The translations under genes and the position numbers were made by a program. From NCBI RefSeq assembly GCF_021729845.1, contig NZ_CP063398.1, positions 434,001-498,000 on the forward strand: 64,000 nt of DNA, read 5' to 3'. Shown in pieces: positions 8,736-16,677 of the stretch. Within the stretch, counting starts at the first letter, position 1, and every line of letters begins with the position of its first letter. The notes under the pieces are model-generated. The model saw only the letters and a program-made list of their open reading frames with translations, made no database searches and was not told the origin of the DNA. Source of the DNA: Rhizobium sp. SL42 (GTDB lineage Bacteria > Pseudomonadota > Alphaproteobacteria > Rhizobiales > Rhizobiaceae).

Positions 8736-11700
8736 TCACATGCCAAAACCGAACGTTCCCAGCGCGTACAACGCGATGACATAATAGAGCACATGAAGTG
8801 CATAGGTCTGGCCGTTGCCGGTGTAGATCTTGCGAACGAGACCGCCCGCGCCAAGGGTAAGCCCGGAGACGCCATCCCAGAAAGCATTGGCAAGCGGCGT
8901 CACCAGGGGCGTGAAGACCGCACGGTAGAAGCCGTAGAAACGCGTCACCCCGGCGGGAACAGACCGGCCACGACCAATCCAGTATAGCAGCAGGAATACA
9001 AGAAGAAGCATTGCTGTCGCCATGACGGTCACAGTCATGACCGGCAGCGGATTCCAATAGGCATAGATGCTCTCGAGCGACATACCCTGCCAGACCAGGG
9101 TGGAGGCAAAAAGCGGATCGACGGCTTTCGATACCGGCGCCATGACCAGCTTTGGAAAGAACGATAGGACCAGTATGCCGCCCACCAGCACAAACTGCGG
9201 CAGCAAAATCGGTAATGGTGCCTCCTTGAGGTCGCTTCTGCCGACTGCGGACGGGGCCCAGAACACGGCATGGAACAAGCGAAACATGTAGAGGAAACCA
9301 AGGAATGTCGCCACGGCCGCCAGGATCGCGAGGCCCGACCACCCCTTCTCCATCATTGCACTGATCAGCAGCCATTTGCCTCCGAAGCCGGCCAGAGGCG
9401 GAAGTCCGGACATCGATATCAACGCAATGACGACAGCCGCGAACGTGAACGGCATCTTTCCCGCCAGCCCGCCGGTCTGGTCCAGTAGTCTGGTTCCTGT
9501 CCTCAGCACGATCCCGGCGACTGCCAGAAACAGAATACCCTTGACCATCAGGTGGTTGGCGACAAGGTAAAACGCCGTGACCCAGCCGAGATGACTCATC
9601 AGAGCGATCGCGGTGATGATGTAGCCGATCTGGCTCATGCTGGAATAGCCCAGCATGCGCTTCATGTCGCTCTGCTGGAGCGCCATTACCGCACCGGCAA
9701 TCGTGGTCAGCAGACCGATCCAGCCCATGACATGTGCCAATTCAAGCCCGACCTCGGAACGGATGGCAAGATAGGTGGTCATGAACAGACCGAAGACCGC
9801 AATCTTGCTGATGACGGCCGAGAGCATGGCTGATAGGTCGTCGTCCGCCTCGGCATAGGCACCGGGCAACCAGACATGAACGCCGACAGCGCCCGCCTTG
9901 ACCAGAAATCCGGTTGCCAAAAGCAGGAAGGCAGGCGCTGCTGATGGGCCCGCGGTGGCGAAGGCGGACAGAGCCGTCGTGACGTTGGCACTCGTTGCAA
10001 TACCAAACCCGGCAAGCAGGCAGAATGCCGACACAAGCGAAAACAGCAAAAACTGCAAGGCGTATGGATGAGCGCCGCGTCCGAGGGTGATGAGGAAATA
10101 GGACGACAGGGTGATGATTTCCCAATGGAAGAAGAATTCGAGACTGGTCGATGCCTGCAGCAGAGCAGCCATCGACAGCAGCAGAATTGTCAACATCGGA
10201 TAAAAACCGGGACGTGCATCCGGCCGGTAGAACCCCGATGATCCGATAATCAGACCGCCGCTGATCAGGACTGCGGCGAACAAGGCGCTGATGCCGTCGA
10301 CATCATCCAGAATCCAGCGCGCGCCCAGGAATACGGCAAGTAGCATCAACAGGCACTTGGCTCGGCCAGGAAGCCCGTCGAGGATATAGAGGCCAGCGCC
10401 GATACAAAGCGGGGCAACAAGCGCAAGGGAGAGCGCAGCGGAAAGACTGGCCGCAGCGAAGCCGCTTGCAGTGAGCAGCGCGGCGCATCCCAACACCGGG
10501 AACATCCGGCCAAGACCCGCTGCGACCGGAACGCCGTCGGTCACCGGCCGCATGGCCTGCTTGAACCACCTGAACATGTAGGACGCCTCCAGCAGGGAGC
10601 CTGCAAGGATGACCGCGATCCAGATATATCGTTCGCCTCTGGCGACCTGCATGATGAGTTCCCATTTCGCCCAGAAACCGGGAAATGGCGGCAAGCCGGA
10701 GATAGCCACGAGAAGCAGCGCGAAAACACTGAGGAGCAAAGGTCGCCCGGCGATATCGGACCAGCCGTTGATATCCCTGCGCCCAACCACTCCCGCAAGC
10801 CAGAACAATCCCGCCTTGGCAAACAGGTGATTGATAAACAGACCGCCGACAACAAGCGGCAGTGTATCCTCGGCACCGAATTGCTGCATCAACGACAGGG
10901 CAAGGGTCAGCAGCCCCATTTGCGCGATCGAGGAATAGCCGAGCATTCTTTGTACATTGGTCTGGTGAAGACCGATCAGATTGGAAAACAGAAATGTTAT
11001 CCCGCCGGAGACGGCAAGGATGTCGAGATGGCTTTCGAACAGCGGCATCAGCTTGTAAAGCGCAAAGAACACACCCGCAGACACGCCACCCGAAACAAGC
11101 GCAGCAACCCCACTGTCGGCGGTCTCGTAGACATCCAGCCCCCAGCCGTTGGCCGGGAACGGCTTGAGTTCCACCACCAGGCATGCCAGCACGAACAACA
11201 GTGCGGTAGCTCCGATCGGCCCGGAGATCAGCACCCGATTGGCGATCATGTCGTCAATGTTGAGCGTACCGGTAACGTGATAGAGCAGTGCCGAGCCCAA
11301 GAGGAAGAACGACGAAGCTATCACCGTCGACATGATGTACTTGAAACTCGCAGCCAGGGCTGCCGGTGTCCGGTCCAGGCCGAGAAGGCCATAAGTGCCG
11401 ATCGAGACGATTTCGAGAAACACGAACAGGTTGAACAGGTCGCGGGTCATCACCATGCCGTTGATGCCCATGATCAGGATCAGATAGAGCAACAGGGCGG
11501 GATAGCTGGTGCGCAGCCGATCCCACATATGCCATGCACCCAGCAGTGCCGCGATATTCACGCAGACGGAAAATAACCCCTCGGCAAGTCCGAACCGCAG
11601 ATTGATCGACAGCGGCGGCAGGACGCCTGCAGTCAGCACTTCGATCGTCGGCGCACCATTGTAAAGGCTCCAGAAGCAGGCAGCCGAAATCGCCGTCATG

Positions 11701-11828
11701 CTCACAAGGGCCATGACGAACGCAGCAGCCGGCAGGGGCTTGGCGATCTTGTAGAGCAGAGGAATCAGAAAACCGCCCCCGAGACCGAGGAGAAAGATGT
11801 TCAGCGGTTGCAGGACGCTGTCTACCAT
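8736..11828 (-). CDS. Tandem double Mrp/Nuo-type proton-conducting antiporter subunit (MrpD-MrpD-like fusion)
   Basis: Integral membrane subunit of a multisubunit cation/proton antiporter. At 1030 residues it is twice the length of MrpD, and it consists of two full Proton_antipo_M domains. Each half carries the family's membrane Glu and Lys: Glu139 (VFLEIVSIG) and Lys222 (VELKPFP) in the first, Glu570 (FFHWEIITLSSY) and Lys644 (LVKAGAVGVHVWLP) in the second. Each half also has RMLGYSS (294-300 and near 720) and SGLPP...GF.KW. It overlaps the MrpC-like gene by 7 bases and is the last gene of the operon. There is no separate large MrpA-type protein, so this fusion probably supplies both antiporter-type channels. 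The open frame is continuous, so it is a genuine fusion, not a sequencing join of two genes. Confidence 0.88.
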   Translation of the reverse strand: MVDSVLQPLNIFLLGLGGGFLIPLLYKIAKPLPAAAFVMALVSMTAISAACFWSLYNGAPTIEVLTAGVLPPLSINLRFGLAEGLFSVCVNIAALLGAWHMWDRLRTSYPALLLYLILIMGINGMVMTRDLFNLFVFLEIVSIGTYGLLGLDRTPAALAASFKYIMSTVIASSFFLLGSALLYHVTGTLNIDDMIANRVLISGPIGATALLFVLACLVVELKPFPANGWGLDVYETADSGVAALVSGGVSAGVFFALYKLMPLFESHLDILAVSGGITFLFSNLIGLHQTNVQRMLGYSSIAQMGLLTLALSLMQQFGAEDTLPLVVGGLFINHLFAKAGLFWLAGVVGRRDINGWSDIAGRPLLLSVFALLLVAISGLPPFPGFWAKWELIMQVARGERYIWIAVILAGSLLEASYMFRWFKQAMRPVTDGVPVAAGLGRMFPVLGCAALLTASGFAAASLSAALSLALVAPLCIGAGLYILDGLPGRAKCLLMLLAVFLGARWILDDVDGISALFAAVLISGGLIIGSSGFYRPDARPGFYPMLTILLLSMAALLQASTSLEFFFHWEIITLSSYFLITLGRGAHPYALQFLLFSLVSAFCLLAGFGIATSANVTTALSAFATAGPSAAPAFLLLATGFLVKAGAVGVHVWLPGAYAEADDDLSAMLSAVISKIAVFGLFMTTYLAIRSEVGLELAHVMGWIGLLTTIAGAVMALQQSDMKRMLGYSSMSQIGYIITAIALMSHLGWVTAFYLVANHLMVKGILFLAVAGIVLRTGTRLLDQTGGLAGKMPFTFAAVVIALISMSGLPPLAGFGGKWLLISAMMEKGWSGLAILAAVATFLGFLYMFRLFHAVFWAPSAVGRSDLKEAPLPILLPQFVLVGGILVLSFFPKLVMAPVSKAVDPLFASTLVWQGMSLESIYAYWNPLPVMTVTVMATAMLLLVFLLLYWIGRGRSVPAGVTRFYGFYRAVFTPLVTPLANAFWDGVSGLTLGAGGLVRKIYTGNGQTYALHVLYYVIALYALGTFGFGM

Positions 11829-12190
11829 TTTTGCTCCGTCAGTGCATCGATCGAAAGGGTTTTGGTTGCCTGATAAAGGACGATTGCGAAGGACAGCATC
11901 ACGGCAGTGACCGAAAATCCGATCACGATTGCTGTCACAACGAGAGCAGAAGGTATGGGGTCAACGGAGCGGGTGGCGGCATCGGCAATCAAGAGCGCCT
12001 CATCGACAATCGGCGCGGTACCGCCGGTGATATAGCCGGTCGCCACCATGACGATGTGCAGACCCGTATCTACCAGGGAAAATCCAATGATGATGCGCAG
12101 GATATTGCGGTGCTTGAGAATGCCCCAGAACCCGATCAGCACCAGCGCAAAACCCGTCGCCAGCAGTATTTGTGAAATCGGCAATCCCAT
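11822..12190 (-). CDS. mrpC: MrpC/NuoK/MbhG-like antiporter subunit
   Basis: Small three-helix membrane subunit of the Mrp/Mbh complex, 122 residues from the ATG at 12190. That start has an AGGG site 7 bases upstream and begins MGLPISQILLATG; an upstream in-frame ATG at 12241 would add 17 polar residues inside the preceding gene. NuoK/MrpC features are the IGFWGILKHRNILRIIIGFSLVDTG stretch in helices 1-2 and PIPSALVVTAIVIGFSVTAV in helix 3, where MrpC has DPLPQALVLTAIVI. It overlaps the tandem antiporter gene, so the two are probably coupled. Confidence 0.88.
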   Translation of the reverse strand: MGLPISQILLATGFALVLIGFWGILKHRNILRIIIGFSLVDTGLHIVMVATGYITGGTAPIVDEALLIADAATRSVDPIPSALVVTAIVIGFSVTAVMLSFAIVLYQATKTLSIDALTEQKW

Positions 12191-12212
12191 GATGACACCC
12201 TGCCTCGTGGCG

Positions 12213-12911
12213 CTAGCTGCGGAAACGGTCGATGATGACACTCAACTCAGCGCCGACCTTGATGCCGAGCAGGGCTGATATGATCGGAATGGCACCGGCG
12301 CTGATGAAAGCCCCGAACTCTCCCCGGGGCAGGATTGCACTATCGAGGAAGCCACCGGCAAAAACGATGCCGAGGATGCCGATCGTCACATAGACGACAC
12401 CGGCCAGGGATTCCGTGATGCTGAGGACGTCGTGATTGATCCTCCCTTGCGGATAGGCCAGCATGAACAACATCATCCCGGACGCCACGACTGCGCCTCC
12501 CTGGAAACCACCACCCGCCGAAAGGTGGCCGTTCATGATCACATAGGCGCCGAACAGAAAAATCAGCGGAAGCACGACCTCGGCACCGTTGCGCACCAAC
12601 TCGCTCGGCCGGCGTCCGCCTTCATTCGAAAAAGCCTCTGACGCGATCGTACCCTTGGCTTTTCCGCCGAGAAGCGAACTGACGCTTGCCGCAACCATGA
12701 AAAGCACCGCGACTTCGCCCAGTGTGTCGAAGCCGCGAAACGAGATCAGAATACCGGTCACGACATTCGGCGCACCAAGGCCCTGGGGCACCTCGGTGAG
12801 ATAGCGAATGGCGAGCGCTGACAGGACCTGTCTTTCGTCATAGGCCGCGATCAGGCCGGCAAAGACAAAAGCGAAAGCGACAAGCAACAGCAGATTGAAC
12901 ACACGGCTCAT
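12213..12911 (-). CDS. mrpB: MbhE-MrpB fusion antiporter subunit
   Basis: Membrane subunit of 232 residues joining two pieces that are separate in archaeal Mbh. Residues about 1-85 match the C-terminal MrpA/MbhE segment (NVVTGILISFRGFDTLGEVA). Residues about 105-232 match MrpB/MbhF (FGAYVIMNGHLSAGGGFQGG). A polar linker at about 85-105 joins them. In classical Mrp the first piece is the tail of MrpA. Its start overlaps the MrpG stop by 4 bases. The fusion means MrpA's C-terminal part is kept here without MrpA's large N-terminal antiporter domain. Confidence 0.88.
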   Translation of the reverse strand: MSRVFNLLLLVAFAFVFAGLIAAYDERQVLSALAIRYLTEVPQGLGAPNVVTGILISFRGFDTLGEVAVLFMVAASVSSLLGGKAKGTIASEAFSNEGGRRPSELVRNGAEVVLPLIFLFGAYVIMNGHLSAGGGFQGGAVVASGMMLFMLAYPQGRINHDVLSITESLAGVVYVTIGILGIVFAGGFLDSAILPRGEFGAFISAGAIPIISALLGIKVGAELSVIIDRFRS

Positions 12912-13255
12912 GGCGCGTCCCCACTTTTGGCCGCCTTGTCCTGCTCGGCGCGCAACGCGTCATACATCGTGGTCGGCGCCATCGGCGTGCGGATTGCATG
13001 TGCGGCCCGTGACAAGGCGTGCGATGACAGGGGATTGGTCATGAGAATGAAATAGGCGACGATCAGAAGCTTCAGCGCCCAATCCGGATGATAGACGCCA
13101 AGCCCTGCGAGCACCAGGATATTGCCAAGTGTGGAGGCTTTTGTGCCTGCCTGGATACGGGTGAAGGTATCGGGCATGCGCAGCAGGCCCAGACCTGCAG
13201 AAAACAGGAAAAATGCACCGACAAGGATGATGATGCTACCGATCAGCTCTGCCAT
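12908..13255 (-). CDS. mrpG: MrpG-like antiporter subunit
   Basis: Small membrane subunit of the monovalent cation/proton antiporter, 115 residues with three predicted helices. It carries the MrpG signature: GLLRMPDTFTRIQAGTKASTLG at about 23-44, then LLIVAYFILMTNPLSSHALSRAA. It starts 3 bases after the MbhD-like gene and overlaps the next gene by ATGA, so it lies inside one operon. Confidence 0.9.
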   Translation of the reverse strand: MAELIGSIIILVGAFFLFSAGLGLLRMPDTFTRIQAGTKASTLGNILVLAGLGVYHPDWALKLLIVAYFILMTNPLSSHALSRAAHAIRTPMAPTTMYDALRAEQDKAAKSGDAP

Positions 13256-13258
13256 GCG

Positions 13259-13501
13259 TCACTCCCCTCCGCCATTGGTCTTGCGGATCGCATAGAGAAA
13301 AATGAGTGTCGCAAGACCCGAACCGATCGCTGCCTCCGCCATGGCAACGTCCGGCGCCGCGAGAAGCACATAGGAGACGGCAGCGAAAAGGCTGGCCAGC
13401 CCCGCGCTGATCATCGCAGCCATCAGATTCCCCAGCAAAACGGCCAAAACCCCGCTCACCAGAATGCTGCCGCAGACCAAGAGGATCAACAATTCGAGCA
13501 C
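13259..13501 (-). CDS. MbhD-like (DUF4040) antiporter subunit
   Basis: An 80-residue two- to three-helix protein matching the DUF4040/MbhD piece, which corresponds to part of the MrpA C-terminus. Diagnostic stretches are LMAAMISAGLASLFAAVSYVLLAAPDVAMAEAAIGSGL and the short polar tail. It starts with GTG at 13501, 5 bases after the MrpF stop. A free-standing MbhD gene is typical of Mbh-type clusters; in classical Mrp this piece is fused to MrpA. Confidence 0.85.
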   Translation of the reverse strand: MLELLILLVCGSILVSGVLAVLLGNLMAAMISAGLASLFAAVSYVLLAAPDVAMAEAAIGSGLATLIFLYAIRKTNGGGE

Positions 13502-13506
13502 GGTGA

Positions 13507-13767
13507 CTATGGCCCCTTTTCCAGAAAACGGGCGATGGCGAGCACGGCCAGAAAGCTCAACAGTCCGTAGACAAGGGCAACGTCGATATAGACGAAACGC
13601 CCGGACAGATGCGCGTAAAGCGCAATCATTGCGATCGAAACCACCGTCAGCATGTCGATTGCAACGACGCGATCGATCGCTGTTTTGCCGATGATCAGGC
13701 GTGCGACACCCAGCACGATAGAAAGGAAAATCAGGACAACCGCGATCTGGAGGATGATGTCAGCCAA
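13507..13767 (-). CDS. mrpF: MrpF-like antiporter subunit
   Basis: Three-helix membrane subunit, 86 residues. The start is placed at the TTG at 13767, because a near-perfect GGAGGT site lies 5-6 bases before it and the protein then begins MADIILQIAVVLIF, as MrpF proteins do. The ATG at 13803 would add 12 charged residues. The MrpF core is visible as RLIIGKTAIDRVVAIDMLTVVSIAMIALYAHLSG (34-residue region near positions 25-58) and YIDVALVYGLLSFLAVLAIARF. It overlaps the end of mrpE by 8 bases. Confidence 0.85.
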   Translation of the reverse strand: MADIILQIAVVLIFLSIVLGVARLIIGKTAIDRVVAIDMLTVVSIAMIALYAHLSGRFVYIDVALVYGLLSFLAVLAIARFLEKGP

Positions 13768-14290
13768 ATACCACCTCCAGATGCTTCTCGAACGGTCCGG
13801 CAATCATCGCAGTCGCCATGTCCGGGTCGGTCGTCTTGACGTCGAGCCAATGGATGAACAGCGTATCGTCGCTGATGTCCATCACGAGGGAGCCGGGCGT
13901 CAAAGCAATCGAATTGGCCAGCGCCAACCGACCGATCGGCGATTTCAGCCGCATGTTGATCTTGACGATCCCGGGTCGGATATCGATGCGCGGCGCATAG
14001 ACGTAACGCATCATGTTGATGTTCGCCTTGACCATTTCGATGAAGAACACACCGGTATAGGCAATGAAATGATAAGTTTTCAAAGGGGTGACCCCGATGC
14101 GCCAGACATCGCCGCGCCGGACGAATATCGCAGCCAGGGCGAAGGATATCACCGCACCGGTTATGACAACCGGAAGCTCTGTCGTTGCGTTGATCACCAG
14201 CCAGACGACAAACAGAAACGCCCAGAGCAGTGCCAGGCCCTGCAACCATGCCGCACTGCTCGATCGATCATATTGCTGGTGTGTCGACAT
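13760..14290 (-). CDS. mrpE: MrpE-like antiporter subunit
   Basis: First gene of the antiporter operon, 176 residues. Start ATG at 14290, with GGAAGG 7 bases upstream, preferred to the ATG at 14320, which has no site. Two N-terminal helices are followed by the MrpE cytoplasmic domain. Recognisable parts are FIAYTGVFFIEMVKANINMMRYVYAPR and LANSIALTPGSLVMDISDDTLFIHWLDV, matching the TPGT-like core of MrpE. The operon order is E, F, MbhD, G, MbhE-B, C, D-D: closer to archaeal mbh (A-H) than to the usual mrp A(B)CDEFG order. Confidence 0.9.
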   Translation of the reverse strand: MSTHQQYDRSSSAAWLQGLALLWAFLFVVWLVINATTELPVVITGAVISFALAAIFVRRGDVWRIGVTPLKTYHFIAYTGVFFIEMVKANINMMRYVYAPRIDIRPGIVKINMRLKSPIGRLALANSIALTPGSLVMDISDDTLFIHWLDVKTTDPDMATAMIAGPFEKHLEVVFG

Positions 14291-14758
14291 CGCGCGGCCT
14301 TCCATAATTGAACGGGCCATAAGTGAACCGGAACGAGGCAGAAGCGTTGAGCAAAGCTACCTTCCGGTTCTGCGCGCCCGCCCGCCCGGATGAAGCCGTT
14401 GTCAGGGCATCAAGCTTAGCATCAGGCGCGTCCGACTGTGATCGGCATGGAATCCGAAAATTATGCGCTCTGTCCGATATCTCATTGCTGTGTAACGCTT
14501 TTTAGCGACAGACCATGCTCGGAAAGCCGATAGTTCTTGACCCTCGCGCAAAACGCAGAAATCAATCGGAAACGTGCCGATACAGGACCGAGCCTGGGAA
14601 GCGATTGAGGCCGTGTTCTGAAGGCCATACCCTGCCAACCCAACTATGCGCCGTGTTTGACAGGGTACGGCGCGAGCATATCGATGGGCCGGGAACTCAT
14701 CGCGGAAGGAATATCGCATGATGGATGCAGCGATGGACAGCAGACGGATCTCCCGGTC
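14291..14758. other. Divergent intergenic region
   Basis: The gap between the antiporter operon and the beta-helix-repeat gene should hold both promoters. Apart from a 14-codon leader frame at 14718-14762, I see no repeat, RNA or further gene in it. Confidence 0.35.
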
Positions 14759-14762
14759 ATGA
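14718..14762 (+). CDS. Possible leader ORF coupled to the downstream gene
   Basis: A 14-codon frame begins ATGATG at 14718, eight bases after GGAAGG, the best ribosome-binding site in this region. Its stop codon TGA overlaps the proposed ATG of the next gene (ATGA at 14759-14762). The downstream ATG itself has only a weak site, so translational coupling is plausible. The peptide has no recognisable features. Confidence 0.3.
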   Translation: MMDAAMDSRRISRS

Positions 14763-16483
14763 CCGGCGATCCACCAGCCACGCCGCCGATTGCCAGCGTG
14801 ATGTCCGGCCTCGACAGCTTTCGCCCCTTCAGTGCCGCCGAGGCAAAGGTTGTTGCCTATCTGAGCTCCGGGGACTTCGATCGCTTGGGCGACGGGCTCC
14901 TGCCGGAGCGCGAAGACGATTCAAGAAACATGCGCGCCGAACTGCTGCGCTTTCTCATCCTCGGCGACAACAGCTACCGTTCTCACGAGAAAGGCGTGCG
15001 TGTCAGCGGCGCATGGATTACCGGCATACTCGATCTTGAAGGCTGCCGAATCCCACGCGATATCGGCCTCAAGGATTGCCGGTTCGAGGCGTCTCCCGTG
15101 CTGAAGTCCGCCATCATCGACAACCTGTTTCTCGACGGCTCCAATATTCCCGGCCTGCAGGCGGACCGGCTTGAAGCCCGAGGCTGCTTGTCCATTCGCG
15201 GTGCAAGCGTGACCGGCGAAATCCGGTTGGCCGGGGCGCGGCTGGGCGGCAGCGTCGAGGCAGACGGCGTCTCGATCACCTCGCCGGAGGGCATCGCGAT
15301 CGAAGCCAGTGGCCTGGAGGCAAAGGGCGGCGTCCTGATGCGCGGCGCCAAAATCAAGGGGGGTATCATTCTTTCAAATGTGCGCCTCGGCGGCGATATC
15401 AATGCGGTAGGCGGAACGATCGCTCGGCCGGGAGAAACCGCCCTCAACGGAGACGGGGTTATCGCCGGCGGCGATCTCGCCCTGCGAGGCGCAAAGATTA
15501 CCGGTGAGACCCGCCTGCTTGGCACGCGTTTCGGCGGGGATATCGATTGTACGGCAGCCTCGTTGTCGCAGCCGGGTGGCTATGCGCTCAGACTCAACCG
15601 CGCCTCGATCGAAGGCGCATTTTTCCTGCGCCAGGGGGCCTCCATCGACGGCATACTCGACCTGACCGCAACGACGATCGGGGCGATCGATGACGAGCAG
15701 TCGAGCTGGCCGCAGGCCGGCGATTTGCTGCTGAACCGATGCCAGTACGGCGCGTTCATCGGCGGTCCCGTCGATGCCGCGCGCAGGCTTGACTGGCTTT
15801 CGCGGCAGGCACCTGACCGCTGGAAGGCAGATTTCTGGCCGCAACCCTACGAGCAACTGGCCATGGTTCTGGGTGCCATGGGCCATGACGAAGATGCACG
15901 TACCGTGCTGATCACCAAGGAAAGGTTGCAGCGGCGGGCGCGGCGGGCGCGGGCGAAAAATCCCGCCTTGCGTGCAGCGCTTGCGATGCGTGACGGCATA
16001 TTGAGCATTACCGTGCGCTATGGCCGCCAACCTCTCCTCGCCCTGCTTTGGCTCGTGCTGTTCTGGGCGATCGGTGCGGTCGTGTTCGCGATCGCGGAGC
16101 GCAATGGCGCGGTCAAGCCAAACAGTCCGGTCGTCCTGCGTTCTTCCGAATGGACGATGTGCGGACTGGAACAAAGCAAAAGCCGCTACATGCCATCAAG
16201 CTCGCAGGTACTCTCGGGGCGGGCGACAGCAGGGGAAAACCAGTTGAGCTGTTTCCTCAGGCAACCCGAGGCATCCAGCTATCCCGAATTCAATGCGCCG
16301 ATGTATTCGCTGGATGTTCTGCTGCCGGTGCTGTCGATCGAGCAGAAGGAATTCTGGCGGCCGGACCCGACCAAGCCGAACGGACCGTTCACACTGAACT
16401 TCTTCTTTTTCCAGTCGATCGTCGGCTGGGCGCTTAGCCTGCTTGCCGTCGCCGGTTTTTCCGGCCTGGTCAAATCGAGATAG
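14759..16483 (+). CDS. Membrane-anchored protein with beta-helix-type repeats
   Basis: Protein of 574 residues from the ATG at 14759; longer TTG/ATG starts exist upstream (14657, 14684). Residues about 75-330 are a run of ~21-residue repeats of the form L-x-G-A-x-(I/V)-x-G-x-(I/L), for example LSIRGASVTGEIRLAGARLGG and LALRGAKITGETRLLGTRFGG. This predicts a right-handed beta-helix related to pentapeptide or bactofilin-like repeats. A linker with WKADFWPQPYEQLAMVLG follows, then two hydrophobic helices, at about 450-475 (LLALLWLVLFWAIGAVVF) and at the C-terminus. Similar proteins are sometimes labelled membrane-associated oxidoreductase, but no cofactor or catalytic motif is visible. Function unknown; a membrane scaffold is one guess. 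Confidence 0.6.
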   Translation: MTGDPPATPPIASVMSGLDSFRPFSAAEAKVVAYLSSGDFDRLGDGLLPEREDDSRNMRAELLRFLILGDNSYRSHEKGVRVSGAWITGILDLEGCRIPRDIGLKDCRFEASPVLKSAIIDNLFLDGSNIPGLQADRLEARGCLSIRGASVTGEIRLAGARLGGSVEADGVSITSPEGIAIEASGLEAKGGVLMRGAKIKGGIILSNVRLGGDINAVGGTIARPGETALNGDGVIAGGDLALRGAKITGETRLLGTRFGGDIDCTAASLSQPGGYALRLNRASIEGAFFLRQGASIDGILDLTATTIGAIDDEQSSWPQAGDLLLNRCQYGAFIGGPVDAARRLDWLSRQAPDRWKADFWPQPYEQLAMVLGAMGHDEDARTVLITKERLQRRARRARAKNPALRAALAMRDGILSITVRYGRQPLLALLWLVLFWAIGAVVFAIAERNGAVKPNSPVVLRSSEWTMCGLEQSKSRYMPSSSQVLSGRATAGENQLSCFLRQPEASSYPEFNAPMYSLDVLLPVLSIEQKEFWRPDPTKPNGPFTLNFFFFQSIVGWALSLLAVAGFSGLVKSR

Positions 16484-16616
16484 GTCGCGTCGAGGCTGCC
16501 TTTGGACAGAGCCGCATCCAGAAAAATGCGCAGAATACCTCTCCCTCACTGCTTCGACCGCATAGTCCAATCAGCGGGCACTCGGCATGGCTTGAGGCGC
16601 CTGCTCCAAAATTGTA

Positions 16617-16645
16617 ACGCCCCACTCGGGAACTGAGCGGGGCGT
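16617..16645 (-). terminator. Intrinsic terminator of the SLC13-type permease gene
   Basis: Stem ACGCCCC (16617-16623) with GGGGCGT (16639-16645), plus further CTC/GAG pairing inside, lies 33 bp after the permease stop. On the minus strand it is followed by TACAATTTT. It could also serve the convergent gene ending at 16483. Confidence 0.65.
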
Positions 16646-16677
16646 ATCTATGGCGACCAATTGAACAACGGCGCAGC

